DNA of 11,194 nt from Scenedesmus sp. ARA3 (GCA_004335835.1 RWJK01001392.1:1-11194); one strand, 5' to 3'. Counted from the first letter of the stretch, positions 1-9,313 are shown. The notes: a model not told the origin generated them from the letters alone. Made by a program: numbers and translations.

Positions 1-57
<57 letters not shown>
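1..57. repeat. (GCT)n microsatellite with Ala-rich continuation
   Basis: The window opens with a pure GCT run of about 18 units. It is followed at 58 by an ATG in the same frame and a short Ala-rich reading frame (MAAAAAAGGREAACPAN...) that stops near 144. The frame resembles no domain I recognise and could be chance translation of the repeat, or part of an upstream exon of the crystallin-CAP gene. Nothing else can be supported between 145 and 300. Confidence 0.85.
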
Positions 58-58
<1 letters not shown>

Positions 59-299
59 TGGCAGCTGCTGCAGCTGCTGGAGGTCGTGAAGCAGCTGCTT
101 GCCCAGCCAATGCCCCTGTAGCTAAGAGCTGCTTGGTTGACTGACAGCAATGCTAGCTCAATACAGCGCGCATTTAAGTCGCAACCCAAGGCACTCAAGT
201 GCAAGCTTGCGCTGCCGTGTTGATGTGTTTGTACACATGTTGAACCCCAACTGTGTGGTGCTGCTGATGCTGCTGCTGTTGATGCTGCTGTTTTGCATG

Positions 300-762
300 C
301 AGTGCGTTGACTTTCTAAAGCTCTGTGAGGGTTCCACCTGGGCTGGCAAAAGTCACAGCTGCTGCTCAGCAGCAGCACTGCTGCTGCTGTTGCTGCTGCT
401 GGTGCATTGTACTTCCCACCCTCTGCCACACCACCTACTGCCCTGCTTGCAGTGGAATGACTTTGTGAGCTCAGTGAGGGTGCCGCTTGGGCTGGCGGTC
501 ACACTGTGTGAGAACAGCAACTGCTGCTGCTGCTGGTGCTGCTTAGCAGCAGCTTCCCGCCGCCTTTGCTCACCCCCTTCACGCTCTGCCTGCTGCCCTG
601 CTTGCAGTGGAATGACTTTGCGAGCTCAGTGAGGGTTCCGCTTGGACTGGCGGTCACGCTGTGTGAGAACAGCAACTGCTGCTGCTGCTGGTGCTGCTTA
701 GCAGCAGTTTCCAGCCGCCTTTGCTCACCCCCTTCACGCTCTGCCTGCTGCCCTGCTTGCAG
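300..762 (+). repeat. Tandem array of acceptor plus exon start, about 155 bp period
   Basis: Three upstream copies of the beginning of the crystallin exon lie in front of the functional one. The exon edge (CAG followed by TGGAATGAC or a decayed version) occurs at 303, 453, 608 and finally 763; the last two steps are exactly 155 bp and the first is 150 bp. Each unit holds a pyrimidine-rich tract, the acceptor, about 60 bases of exon-like sequence (WNDFVSSVRV in two of the copies) and then a CTG-rich stretch. Only the copy at 763 runs on into the conserved crystallin sequence. The copy at 303 is the most decayed (tgcgttgactttctaaag). These copies are best read as duplicated exon edges inside an intron. 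Confidence 0.85.
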
Positions 763-1845
763 TGGAATGACTTTGTCAGCTCTGTGCGGGTACCCCTTGG
801 GCTGGCCGTCACGCTGCGTGAGAACATCAATTATGGCGGGAGAGGGCTGACCATTACGGGCCCTTCAGACATCCCGTGTCTGACAAACTGGCAGTTCAAT
901 GACATAACCAGCTCCATGCGTGTCGGTGAGTGGCGATACCACACTCCACTGCAATTTCAACCAACAGTACCAGAGGCAACATCTGCAGCAACAATACCAC
1001 CGGTTGAGGGAGCAACACAGCCTGCTGGTGACCCGGTTAGGCAGCACGCCTACTGCTCGCTCCGCTGCCCCCTCATATCCCCTACACCCCCTTCATCCCT
1101 TGTACCCTTACCCTGCTGACCGCCGTTCTGCAAAAACCAACAGCCCCACCGCCTGCAGATGTTATTGCCTTCCAGTCTCTAGCAGCGCCAGCGCTGGTTG
1201 CACTGCCAGCAGCAGCAGTACGGCAGCTGCAGCATCGAAAGCCAGCTGCTGACTTTGGTCAATGCAGCACGCGTACGCCGACTGCTCATCCAATGCACCC
1301 TCTGCACCCCCTGCATTCCCACCCAGCTGACCATCCTTCTCTCATCACCTGCCTGCCTGCCTGCCTTGCCATTTCTTGCAACTGTTCTAGTGTCCACAAG
1401 CACCAGCGGCGGCAGCACTGGCAGCAACAGCACCACCGGAGGTGGCGGCAGTACAGGCAGCGGCGGCATCGACAGCCAGCTACTCATTTTGGTCAACACA
1501 GCACGCCGTCAAGCCGGCTTGCGAGAGATCTCCATCAACACTCTGCTCAATACAGCAGCACAAGCCCACTCTCAGGATCAGGCCCGGACTCAAACCATGA
1601 GCCACGTAGGCAGTGACGGCTCAACATTCGATGTGAGGATTACACGGGCTGGGTTTAGGTGGCGTGCTGCGGCCGAGAATGTTGCTGCTGGGTATAGTTC
1701 AGTGCAGAGTGTGTTTGATGGATGGATGGGCAGTGCGGGGCACAGGGCGAATATTCTGGGGGATTTTATGCATATGGGGTTGGGGGCTGCGAGTGGCGGC
1801 AATGGCGTGATGTATTGGACGCAGCTGTTTGCGACACCCATGTAG
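763..1845 (+). CDS. Beta/gamma-crystallin domain plus CAP/SCP domain protein, 3' part of gene
   Basis: I propose exons 763-925 and 1391-1845, giving the last 205 residues of a probably secreted protein. Exon one encodes residues 1-54 and includes NDFVSS and NDITSS, both fitting the (N/D)(N/D)XX(S/T)S calcium clamp of microbial beta/gamma-crystallins, with ENINYGGRGLTI between them as a Greek-key strand. The donor after G925 is GTGAGT (phase 1). The acceptor TTCTAG before 1391 follows a long pyrimidine tract and restores phase 1 (Val55). Residues 55-80 are a Gly/Ser/Thr linker. Residues 81-205 form a complete CAP domain of the bacterial YkwD type: SHVGSDGS, AENVAAGYSS, GHRANIL and YWTQLF, ending at TAG 1843-1845. 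CAP proteins are usually extracellular and some bind lipids or sterols; the activity of this one is unknown. No upstream exon or signal peptide is visible, so the 5' part probably lies before the window. The first Greek key is cut at the exon start. Exon structure is inferred; the domain calls are firm. Confidence 0.8.
960..1500 (+). repeat. Decayed duplications of the linker/CAP exon start inside the intron
   Basis: The sequence that opens the CAP exon (linker, then SQLLxLVNxAR) occurs three times. The functional copy starts at 1391. A middle copy at about 1183-1280 still translates as SIESQLLTLVNAAR, and a poorer copy lies at about 960-1060 (aacaataccaccggt, followed by a stop). Matching points gcagcacgc at 1041, 1264 and (as acagcacgc) 1498 give periods of about 223 and 234 bp. 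Each of the first two copies is followed by a C/T-rich tract similar to the one before the real acceptor. The middle copy has an AG at 1181-1182, but using it would put the reading frame in the wrong phase for the donor at 926. Confidence 0.65.
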
Positions 1846-1889
1846 TGTGTGTGATCTGCAGTCTGCGGCAAGCCGATCTGTGGCAGGGT

Positions 1890-2086
1890 CAGGGCAGCGC
1901 AGCTGGCAATGTGGTCGCTGGATTTGCAGCGGGGTACAGCTCAGTGCAGAGTGTGTTGATGGCTGGATGGGCAGTGCGGAGCAAAGAGCAAACACTTTGG
2001 GTGATTGCGTGCACATGGGGTTGGGGGCTGCGAGTGGAGGCAATGGCGTGATGTACTGGACGCAGCTGTTTGCGACGCCCATGTAG
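1890..2086 (+). pseudogene. Truncated tandem copy of the CAP domain 3' end
   Basis: This copies the last third of the CAP exon, displaced by 241 bp. The end is almost identical (NGVMYWTQLFATPM then TAG at 2084-2086). A one-base loss near 1957 (gtgtgttgatgg against gtgtgtttgatgg) shifts the frame between AAGYSSVQSV and DGWMGSA. The conserved GHR of the CAP cavity has become EQR, and nine extra bases lie before AAGYSS. No N-terminal half of the domain is present, so it is a broken fragment, possibly within the 3' UTR of the intact gene. Confidence 0.8.
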
Positions 2087-2192
2087 GTTGTGTGGCTAAA
2101 AAGTGTGTTGAAAAAGCGGCAAGCAGCACAGCCTTGGCAGTTTACACGTGCAGTGCGACAGCAGTGCTGCAGCAAATGATTCTGCGTTGACG

Positions 2193-2305
2193 TGTAACGT
2201 GTGTTGGACGGCTGGATGGGCAGTGCGGGGCACGGGGCGCATATCCTGGGGGATTATGTGCACATGTGGCTGGGCGCCGCAACTGGTGGCAATGGTGTGA
2301 TGTAA
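2193..2305 (+). promoter_or_regulatory. Candidate TGTAA poly(A) signals of the crystallin-CAP gene
   Basis: TGTAA, the common poly(A) signal of chlorophycean algae, occurs on the plus strand at 2193-2197 and 2301-2305, roughly 350 and 460 bases after the stop codon at 1845. Either would put the two CAP fragments partly or wholly in the 3' UTR. The motif is only five bases long, so this is weak evidence. Confidence 0.35.
2201..2305 (+). pseudogene. Second, shorter copy of the CAP domain 3' end
   Basis: A further copy, about 249 bp beyond the previous one, reads VLDGWMGSAGHGAHILGDYV and then HMWLGAATGGNGVM before a TAA at 2303-2305. The YWTQLFATPM tail is missing and GHRANIL has changed to GHGAHIL. 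At the break the sequence is ATGTAAGT, which could act as a splice donor or as a TGTAA poly(A) signal. It is not likely to encode a functional domain. Confidence 0.7.
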
Positions 2306-2349
2306 GTTTTTAATAGTGAGATGAGAGTGGTGAGTTGCACCATGTACGA

Positions 2350-2384
2350 CTCGCTCCACTGGAGCGAGGGCTGGGCTCAGCCCT
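2350..2384. repeat. Two adjacent perfect hairpins
   Basis: Bases 2350-2357 (ctcgctcc) pair with 2361-2368 (ggagcgag) around a 3-base loop: eight perfect pairs. The next stem, agggctg at 2367-2373 with cagccct at 2378-2384, begins where the first ends, sharing two bases, and has a 4-base loop. They lie between the two convergent genes. They could be a small palindromic mobile repeat or an RNA structure in overlapping 3' UTRs; there is no oligo-T tract as in a bacterial terminator. Confidence 0.6.
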
Positions 2385-2497
2385 AGTGCCGCTTTATCAT
2401 AAAGCCTTTATGTGTTGTGTAGTGATGTTGTATCTGCTACTGGCCTCTGCACGCGCAATGCACCATCCACATAACGAGCAAAGCTGATATACACGGT

Positions 2498-2502
2498 TTA
2501 CA
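2498..2502 (-). promoter_or_regulatory. Candidate TGTAA poly(A) signal of the membrane-protein gene
   Basis: Reading the minus strand, TGTAA occurs about 216 bases after the TGA stop of the membrane-protein gene. This is a plausible distance for a chlorophycean 3' UTR. The rest of 2385-2717 shows no conserved reading frame and is probably 3' UTR and spacer. Confidence 0.4.
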
Positions 2503-2717
2503 ATACACTACAGTGTCGTCATCACTTTCACTGCGACTGCTCACACACTCACTGGCCCTACACTTGGCTGGCCAGCGCAAACTAGCTGCTAGCTGGATAT
2601 AGCTAGGTCCTGATAGCCAAGGCTGTGCATTGACCACCAGCTTGGGAATGCTGGTCATCACCACGGCGCAATCTGATGAGGGCACGTCAACATATCGATT
2701 GCGTGCCACACAGTGTG

Positions 2718-5700
2718 TCAGCAGCTAGCGAGAGCTGCCGACACCCGCTTGGCGCCATATCTGCAGCCCACTGCAGCGCGCTCCACACCGCGCGTGATGA
2801 GAGCTGCCAGCCACTTGACACCAGCCAGCAACTCGTGCTTGAACATTGCAGTCTTGGTACTGCACACAAGCACAACAGCAGCACATGCAAGTGCTAAATT
2901 CACTTGCACCAGCGTGAATGCCGTTCTATCATACATTGCTGTCAGCCGCAACGTACAAGCTGCCAAGATAACATATGGCCCAGTGCCGACGCCTGTGTCC
3001 GCTGAAGTCCATGCCACTTGACTGGTGTCACCTTTGACATTCAGTTCACAGGCGTTCAACTCATCATTCAGAATGATCACAGGGGGAAGCACCACACCCA
3101 CGACAACTAGAGCAGCTGTCAGAGCGTTTGAAATGTATATGCATGGCTTGTTGCTGGGTTGCATGCGGCAACACCTGCAACCGATAGCAAAAAACATGGC
3201 GGCAATGTCTTTGCAGCCAGATGCCATCGCAATGCTAGAGATCAGCGTAATGACTATATCCAGCACCGCACCAGCCACCGTTCTAGTTGCATCTGTAGTT
3301 GCAAGCTCGGCAGTAGCCTGCTGCAGCAAGATGCGCTTCACGTCATGCACTACAACTTTAATGCCTTGCCGCAGGCGGTCCTTATTAACCATGCCCAAAA
3401 CTGCCAAGTCAGACCATGCAAGCTCTTCATTGGATGTTTTCCGAGAAGGTCCGTAAACGCGCACAGGGGGCCCTTCAAGGTCCAACACTTGCACTTCCAA
3501 CAATTCCAACACACTCCCGGTGGGCGCCAGGCGAGCTAATCGTTGACTAGCATTGCCAACCCAAGCCCTGTCAGCAAACCCCACACCCTGTCTATCCCAG
3601 TAGTGGCACATGGAAACAATGCTCATGTCCGTCCTATGCCTACCCCGTGTCGACCATGCATCATGCCAAGAGGTTTCATACATTGTATCATTGGGCACCC
3701 CTGTCAAGCCTACGTTGACCATGTGTCCGTATGGCAATCTGGAGTACAACTTGTGCACTGACCGCCACATACCAAAGGCACTAGCCTGACACCAAGGAAC
3801 ACTCGTAGAGGGAGGCTCGAGTTGTTCGTGTGTGTCAGACGCATAGCTATCTGGTACAATATACCCAGTTATGCATGTAATGCAATGCCAGTAACCTTGC
3901 CTGCAGAGGATCAGATGAAACGTCGGTTCGGCGGCTAATGGGGTAGGCTGCAACAGTGGCAGTGCCCACCTCAAGCACGCTGCACCTGCCACAAGATGAT
4001 GATGTGTTGTACCGTACATTCTTTGACGCGCAAGACATGATGCAACCAGAGCTGTGTTGTGTCTCTATGAACCGGCGTCCACCACCAGCCCATGACATGC
4101 TGTTACGATACAATGCCGCATCGTCACAAGTTAGGCTCACACTGTATGCACCATCAATATCCTACTGCTGCTCAGAGTCGCGCAAAGGCTGCATCGGGTG
4201 GCTGAATGGGACCAGCATTTTCACCTCTTGCAATGTGGGGTCGTTAGGCACAACCCCTCCACCAAAAGCATGCAGCGTATGTGCATGCTTGCGACTACGG
4301 CTGATGAACGTTGTTGTGGAGCGATTGCCCAGGAACTGTGCTTGGTAGAAGTAGCTGTCAAACACATACATAGGCATGGTGTTGATGTCCTCCCCAAAGC
4401 ACTCTGCATGGGATGTGTGGCAACCGTGCTCGTCCATCCACTGGGACCTGGGGAGGATGATCAAAACACAATGCACAATGCCGAGTCGACTTCCTGTTGT
4501 CCTTGGAGATTTGGGAGTAATTAGCGTGAAAAATGGATTTTGGCGGTGTGTGCATGCAGCAGCCGGGCATTGTATACTCCGTAGTGGAGGCTGCTCCATC
4601 CAGCCAGGTTCAAGCCGAGCAAGCCAGCAAAAGCCAAAAGAGTCATGGTGTTAGGATTGCCTTTACTAATTGGCGGATCTGCTGATAATGGTGTGCCCTG
4701 CTTACTCTGCGACAGAGAGCGCAGGGAGCCGCCGTGGCGCTCTGACCTGCTTGGCTGGTCAAAAGATGCAAGGATGGAAATGAGCTCCTTGGCGTTCGAA
4801 ACCCAAACCGGGGCACCAATGTTGTAATGGACTTCTTGCACGCTTTCTGTGTTTCCACTCCCTCACATTGTGCCTGATAATTGCGTCTGGCTTGCATCCA
4901 CAGCATGGCTGGATATGAAGGCGCTTGCTGTGGAATGTGGGGTGGTGAGCATGGTGTTGCCAAAGGTAGAAAACGCCAGGCCCCAGGTGGTGTTTCCCTG
5001 CCCATTTGAACTGTTGGTGGTTGCAACCCCTGAGGACACGTTGTACACCATCATTATGTCCCCTACCACATCACAGTTAGGATTATTGCACAAGAGCAGG
5101 TCCACCTGGGCCTCTGCAGCGATGCGCTTTTCGCTGTTTGCCCGGTGCTGTTGTGCATCAAGCTTGATGAAATAGTCAGCCAGCATCCAAGGTGTGTTCT
5201 GATCTGTTGACCATGGGTGCCGCTGCTGCTGCTGCTGCTGCTGCCGCTGCTGCTGCTGCTGCTGCTGCTGCTCCTCCGTCTGCTGCTGCTGCTGCTGCTG
5301 CTGCTGTTGTCCCTGGTGTTGCGATTTCACGCGAGCAGTAGATGCAATAGTTGGCATTTGCAGGCCAACAAATCTTCCAGCCATCAGCATGTCAGCAGCA
5401 CAGTTGGAGTAAAACTCATCGCCCCTCAGGTTGCAGATGGCACGTGCTGTTGTTGTCGCCGTTGAGCCGATAATCACGCTTGGGTTGCAGAAGATGTTTG
5501 TGGTGTGCAGCTGACCAGTCTGATTGAACCAGTCGTCTTCTGCAAGGTGGGTGAGCAGCCTCAGACTCCAAGGCTCAGCAGCAGCAGCTGCTGCTGCGCC
5601 GCTGTGCCAACTGAGCAGTGGTAACACCAGGCACCATGCTGCCAACAGCATGCTGAAGCTACCCAACAGATGCGCCTGGCAGAGCTGCAGGAGGCCTGCA

Positions 5701-5933
5701 TGCAGCCATAGAAGCAGTAGAAAACGAGTTGTTGAGTTCAGTGTGCCTGCAGTGTCTGCATGCACTGCGCTGAGCTGCACCAGTGCAGTGCTGCTGTGTA
5801 CATGCTGTGCACTCGCAGGATGTGAAGCTGCTGCTGCTCCATCACTGCAGCACGGTCGACTAAGAACTGACCACAACATAAAGATAAGCAATGTGAGTGC
5901 TCGAGGCGCAGCTGAACACGCCGCTAGTTGCAT
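2718..5933 (-). CDS. Multi-pass membrane protein with poly-Gln ectodomain, family not recognised
   Basis: The proposed exons are 5933-4867, 4746-4578, 4440-4225, 4161-3986 and 3900-2718; all phases agree and give 936 residues. Introns are GTGAGG..AG (120 bp), GTATAC..AG (137), GTGAAA..AG (63) and GTGCAG..AG (85). The ATG at 5933 is followed by a hydrophobic signal-like segment (residues 1-25). A second candidate start at 5651 also begins a good signal peptide (MLLAAWCLVLPLLSWHSGA). The ectodomain has many Cys and N-glycosylation sequons (FNQT, YNVS, GNTT) and a Gln tract at about residues 205-240. A hydrophobic helix lies near 389-408, then a Cys-rich region (HGCHTSHAECFGED), and four further hydrophobic segments near 750-770, 800-820, 850-866 and 870-889. 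I recognise no family and suggest no function. The 120-bp intron is the least certain: the alternative is an in-frame TGA at 4865-4863 in an otherwise open frame. Confidence 0.65.
5219..5308 (-). repeat. CAG/CTG repeat encoding poly-Gln within an exon
   Basis: The CTG-rich plus strand reads as CAG on the minus strand and encodes about 30 Gln broken by TEE and a single Arg in the membrane-protein ectodomain. The tract stays in frame with conserved-looking sequence on both sides (ASTARVKSQHQG before, RHPWSTDQNTPW after), so it is a coding repeat, unlike the intronic CAG runs elsewhere in the window. Confidence 0.8.
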
Positions 5934-6100
5934 TGAGCTCAGCACAGCAGAGCAGGCACAAGTGACACTGCGAACGCTGTCAGTCGGTACGCACCGTGTC
6001 CGAGCCTGTCCGAGTTTGATTTTTGCATAATTATGCTGTTATATCAAGTCGAGTGTATCATGTGCTGCGCTGCTCGTTAGTGAACCTCCGCGATCGTCAA
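5934..6100 (-). promoter_or_regulatory. Likely 5' UTR and promoter of the membrane-protein gene
   Basis: This is the sequence upstream of the ATG at 5933 on the minus strand. It holds a perfect 12-base palindrome gcataattatgc at 6025-6036, an AT-rich gatataac at about 6038-6045 that could serve as a TATA-like element, and a direct repeat tgtccgag at about 5998-6015. No core element can be assigned with certainty. Confidence 0.35.
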
Positions 6101-7800
6101 AGCACGTGTGCAGCTGACGGTGTTCAGAACGATGTCTGCTGATGCCCCCTCGTTGTTGTGTGCGCAGATGGTAGCTTAAATCCCTTCATATGCAATATAA
6201 GCTGTCAGCAGACGTACAATTGACGTGGAGCACGTGTGCAGCGCACAACCTGTCACAGTGACGGTCACTTGCATGCCATCTACATGCATGCACATATGTA
6301 CAATTCTCATGTGGCAGGCTCCTTATGTGTGGTACAGAAGCTGCAAGCGCGTATCGTGACAGCTGCTGGAGCGCACTTTCATGCGCAGCAGCGGCTGCAG
6401 CGGTAGCAGCAGTACCACCGGCAGTGTCAGCAGTGAGCTGCAGTATGCTACAGTACAACAGGAGTTTGCTACAGTACGATGTATAAAGAATTGCAGGTAA
6501 CACACATTGCAGTAGCACAATGCAGGATACGATGAGGTGCTTCCTGTTAGTGTTACCAGGAGGGAGCGCGGGGCGAGAACCCAACAACCGATGAACCTGA
6601 CTAAAAAGGATACACAGACACTGCCTCCACCAACACTGTACACAGGACGCACGCCTCCACACTAATGGAATATTCCAGCACCTGCAGGTGCCCAGCACCC
6701 GGCGCTAACAAACAAAGAGATGCGCGGCACGGCTTGCTTGCAGGACAAGACAGGAATTGACAACAGCTATAGCTGCATCATTCAGCCAGCATGCAGTAGA
6801 AAGGTGCCAAATGGGTGCACTACGAGCGTGTGGGCTCTACTGCGGTGCAGGCTTGCATGCCTGGAATAAGCCATGCAAAATATTCATGTGTGCACGGGTA
6901 ACCTCAACAAGCTCCTGTGCCTCATGCAGAACCAGTTCTTTCACTCCGTCCTTTTGGTGAAAGCGAATTCTGGCAAGCTGTAGGCAGCATTCTGCCAGCC
7001 AAACAGCTCTACCAGTGCCTCACACAACATTGAGCGGCAGCAGCAGCAACAGTGCCTACCAATGCTGACGGCTGGATGTGAGGCTTGATCTGCGTCACAA
7101 ACAGCGCTACATCAATTTGCATCACAGTTCGCATGCATATCTGTACTTTCACTGTGCACATGAGCATGCCGTTCACAGCGGCGTGTCAACTGCAGACTCA
7201 CTGTCAACAACGCACACCAGCTAAGCACCATGGCACGTGATCAGGCAGCAAAGGATTGGGTGCTTCGTAGAGCCTTACTGCAAGCAGCAGCCGCTTGCAA
7301 CATACAGTGCATCTGCTTCAAGTACACAACACACTGCAATCTGCACACGCCCACACAGATCGCCATGTGCTGTATATTGTGAGCGCTCTGTGCGTCAACA
7401 AAAGCAGCACAGGATACAACAGAGCACACAGTGCAATGCACGCTTGGGTTCAAAGGAATGCAAGGGACAGGCTGCTGCGCCACGCCTGCCCTGAAATGCA
7501 TGGATGTGCGGCGCCGCTGCGGTCAGGTTCGCAAAATGCCCTGCTGCATGTGCAAGAGGTCCACTGGCATGGCCGCATGCACAACGTGCTCGCTGCTGCA
7601 GGGGTCTTGCAGCTGCTCCGTACTGTCGGAAAGCAACCGCAACACACTCCGCTGTATGCAGCCGCTGCCGTTGCCGTTGCCAGCCAAGCTGCGCATGTGT
7701 GCGTCATTGCGCTGTCCGCCAGATGCCTGGCGTCGCATGTTCACAACTTGCCAGGCGCAGCATCCGATGCTGCGCTGTATCACTTTAGTGAATTTGCAAA
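6101..7800. other. Intergenic stretch with no supportable gene
   Basis: About 1.7 kb separates the end of the lipase-like gene from the presumed promoter of the membrane-protein gene. The open frames here have biased Cys/Ala/Gln/Leu composition from TGC/GCA triplets and contain no domain I recognise. I see no tRNA, no long inverted repeat and no transposase. The part nearest 7800 is probably 3' UTR of the lipase gene; I found no TGTAA on the minus strand in it. Confidence 0.5.
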
Positions 7801-7802
7801 TG

Positions 7803-7981
7803 GTCATCCTGTGGGTGCCGGCATGGCTGCAAGTGCCTTGCGAGTAACCTTTAGCGCTATGCAGCATGTACGAAGGCCAACTATCAGCAGCATCTGCGAT
7901 GGCGCTGCCACGCCGCAATGCGTCATCCTTTGGGTGCCAGCATTCCTGCAAGGGCCTTGCGGATGGCCTTCAGCGCTGTGC
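7803..7981 (-). repeat. Duplicated terminal exon end of the lipase-like gene, 119 bp apart
   Basis: The last 20 or so codons of the lipase gene plus the stop are present twice. The true one at 7981-7923 reads ALKAIRKALAGMLAPKG and the downstream one at 7862-7804 reads ALKVTRKALAAMPAPTG; both are followed by TGA at the matching position. The second copy lies after the stop codon, probably in the 3' UTR. Its changes mostly keep the frame and the chemistry, which may reflect either youth or past selection. Confidence 0.8.
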
Positions 7982-9275
7982 GCTTGGAGTAGACTGAATA
8001 GTGTGTCACGCCTGACAGCTCTGTCACATGCGCAGGGCTGCTGGCGATGCTGCAAGACAACAAACAAAACAGCAGCAGACAAGCAGCAGACAGCAAAGGT
8101 ACGCTTTAGTGACGCTGATGGTGTGTGTGGGCAATTCATCACATCAGTCAGATGTTCTATCTATACACCAGTTCACCAGGTGCAGATGAGACGAACCTTG
8201 GTCAAACCTTGGTCAGACTTGGTCAAATCTGGTCAAACATGGTCAAACCGCACCTCTTGCACAGCCACAGGCTCTCCAGGTTGACCACGCCGTCGACTTT
8301 CAATACGGCATCCACCCCAACTCACCAGCTGACGTTTCATCTTCGTCAATGCTGGTCAAACCTTCGTCAAACCTGGTCAAACCTGGTCAATCTCACCTCT
8401 TGCACAGCCGCAGGCTCTCCAGGTTGACCACGCCGTCGCCTTTCCCCACTGCATCCACACGCGGCATGTCATTGGGCTGGCCCGCCAGCAGCCGATCATA
8501 CTTCAAGGACAGCGGAGTGTCGCTGCTGGCGCCATATATGCAGAAGCTCTGCACGCCTGGTGGCGGGCCGGCCTTGAGCAAGCTTGGCGCTGCGTGCACC
8601 TGGCTGTAGCTGGAGGCCTGCGGGCAGCAGCAGCAATTACAATAACAACTTGTTTCTAGTGTGGATGAATAGGCAGACTGTGGTGTGCAGGGCTGGCGCT
8701 GCATGCACCTGGCTGTAGCTGGAGGCCTGCGGGCAGCAGCAGCAATGCCGATAACAACTTGTTTCTAGTGTGGATGAATAGGCAGACTGTGGTGTGCAGG
8801 GCTGGCGCTGCATGCACCTGGCTGTAGCTGGAGGCCTGCGGGCAGCAGCAGCAATGCCGATAACAACTTGTTTCTAGTGTGGATGAATAGGCAGACTGTG
8901 GTGTGCAGGGCTGGCGCTGCATGCACCTGGCTGTAGCTGGAGGCCTGCGGGCAGCAGCAGCAATGCCGACAACAACTTGATTCTAGTGTGGGATAGGCAG
9001 ACTGTGGTGTGCAGGAATGGCGCTGCAGGCACCTGGCTGTGGCTGGAGACCTGCAGGCAGCAGACGCGCGCATGCTACCGATCACATGCTAATCGCATGC
9101 AATTGAATGAGAAGGTTTTAGGCGGAGAGATGATGCAGGCTAGATGGATGTTCACTCTTCAGTATCAGTGTAGATGAGCTGAGCGGTTGCAGGATGATAC
9201 AGCTGCATGCACAGCTGACCTACAGACCGTCTTGAACTGGCAGCGGGCCATCCAGTGAGGCGGCTGCTGCGTGCG

Positions 9276-9313
<38 letters not shown>

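Noticed and set aside
150..850. Overlapping plus-strand frames rich in Cys and Leu
   Set aside because: They are read-through of the 155-bp array; only the part from 763 matches a known domain.
300..2305. Transposable element as source of the repeats
   Set aside because: No terminal inverted repeats, target-site duplications or transposase; unit content is local exon sequence.
4790..4812. tRNA T-arm-like ttcgaa sequence
   Set aside because: No acceptor stem, D-arm or anticodon arm surrounds it.
6186..6698. Open frame of 170 codons on the minus strand with hydrophobic stretches
   Set aside because: Composition follows GCA/TGC triplets, no recognisable motif, and it lies in an intergenic region; not supportable as a gene.
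7295..8284. Open frame of 329 codons on the plus strand
   Set aside because: It lies opposite the last lipase exon and its intron, is rich in Ala/His/Cys from triplet bias, and shows no domain. The minus-strand exon with its phase and motif match explains the region better.
8600..9060. CRISPR-like array
   Set aside because: The repeats are 109 bp and contiguous, contain an exon edge, have no variable spacers of even length, and the genome is eukaryotic.
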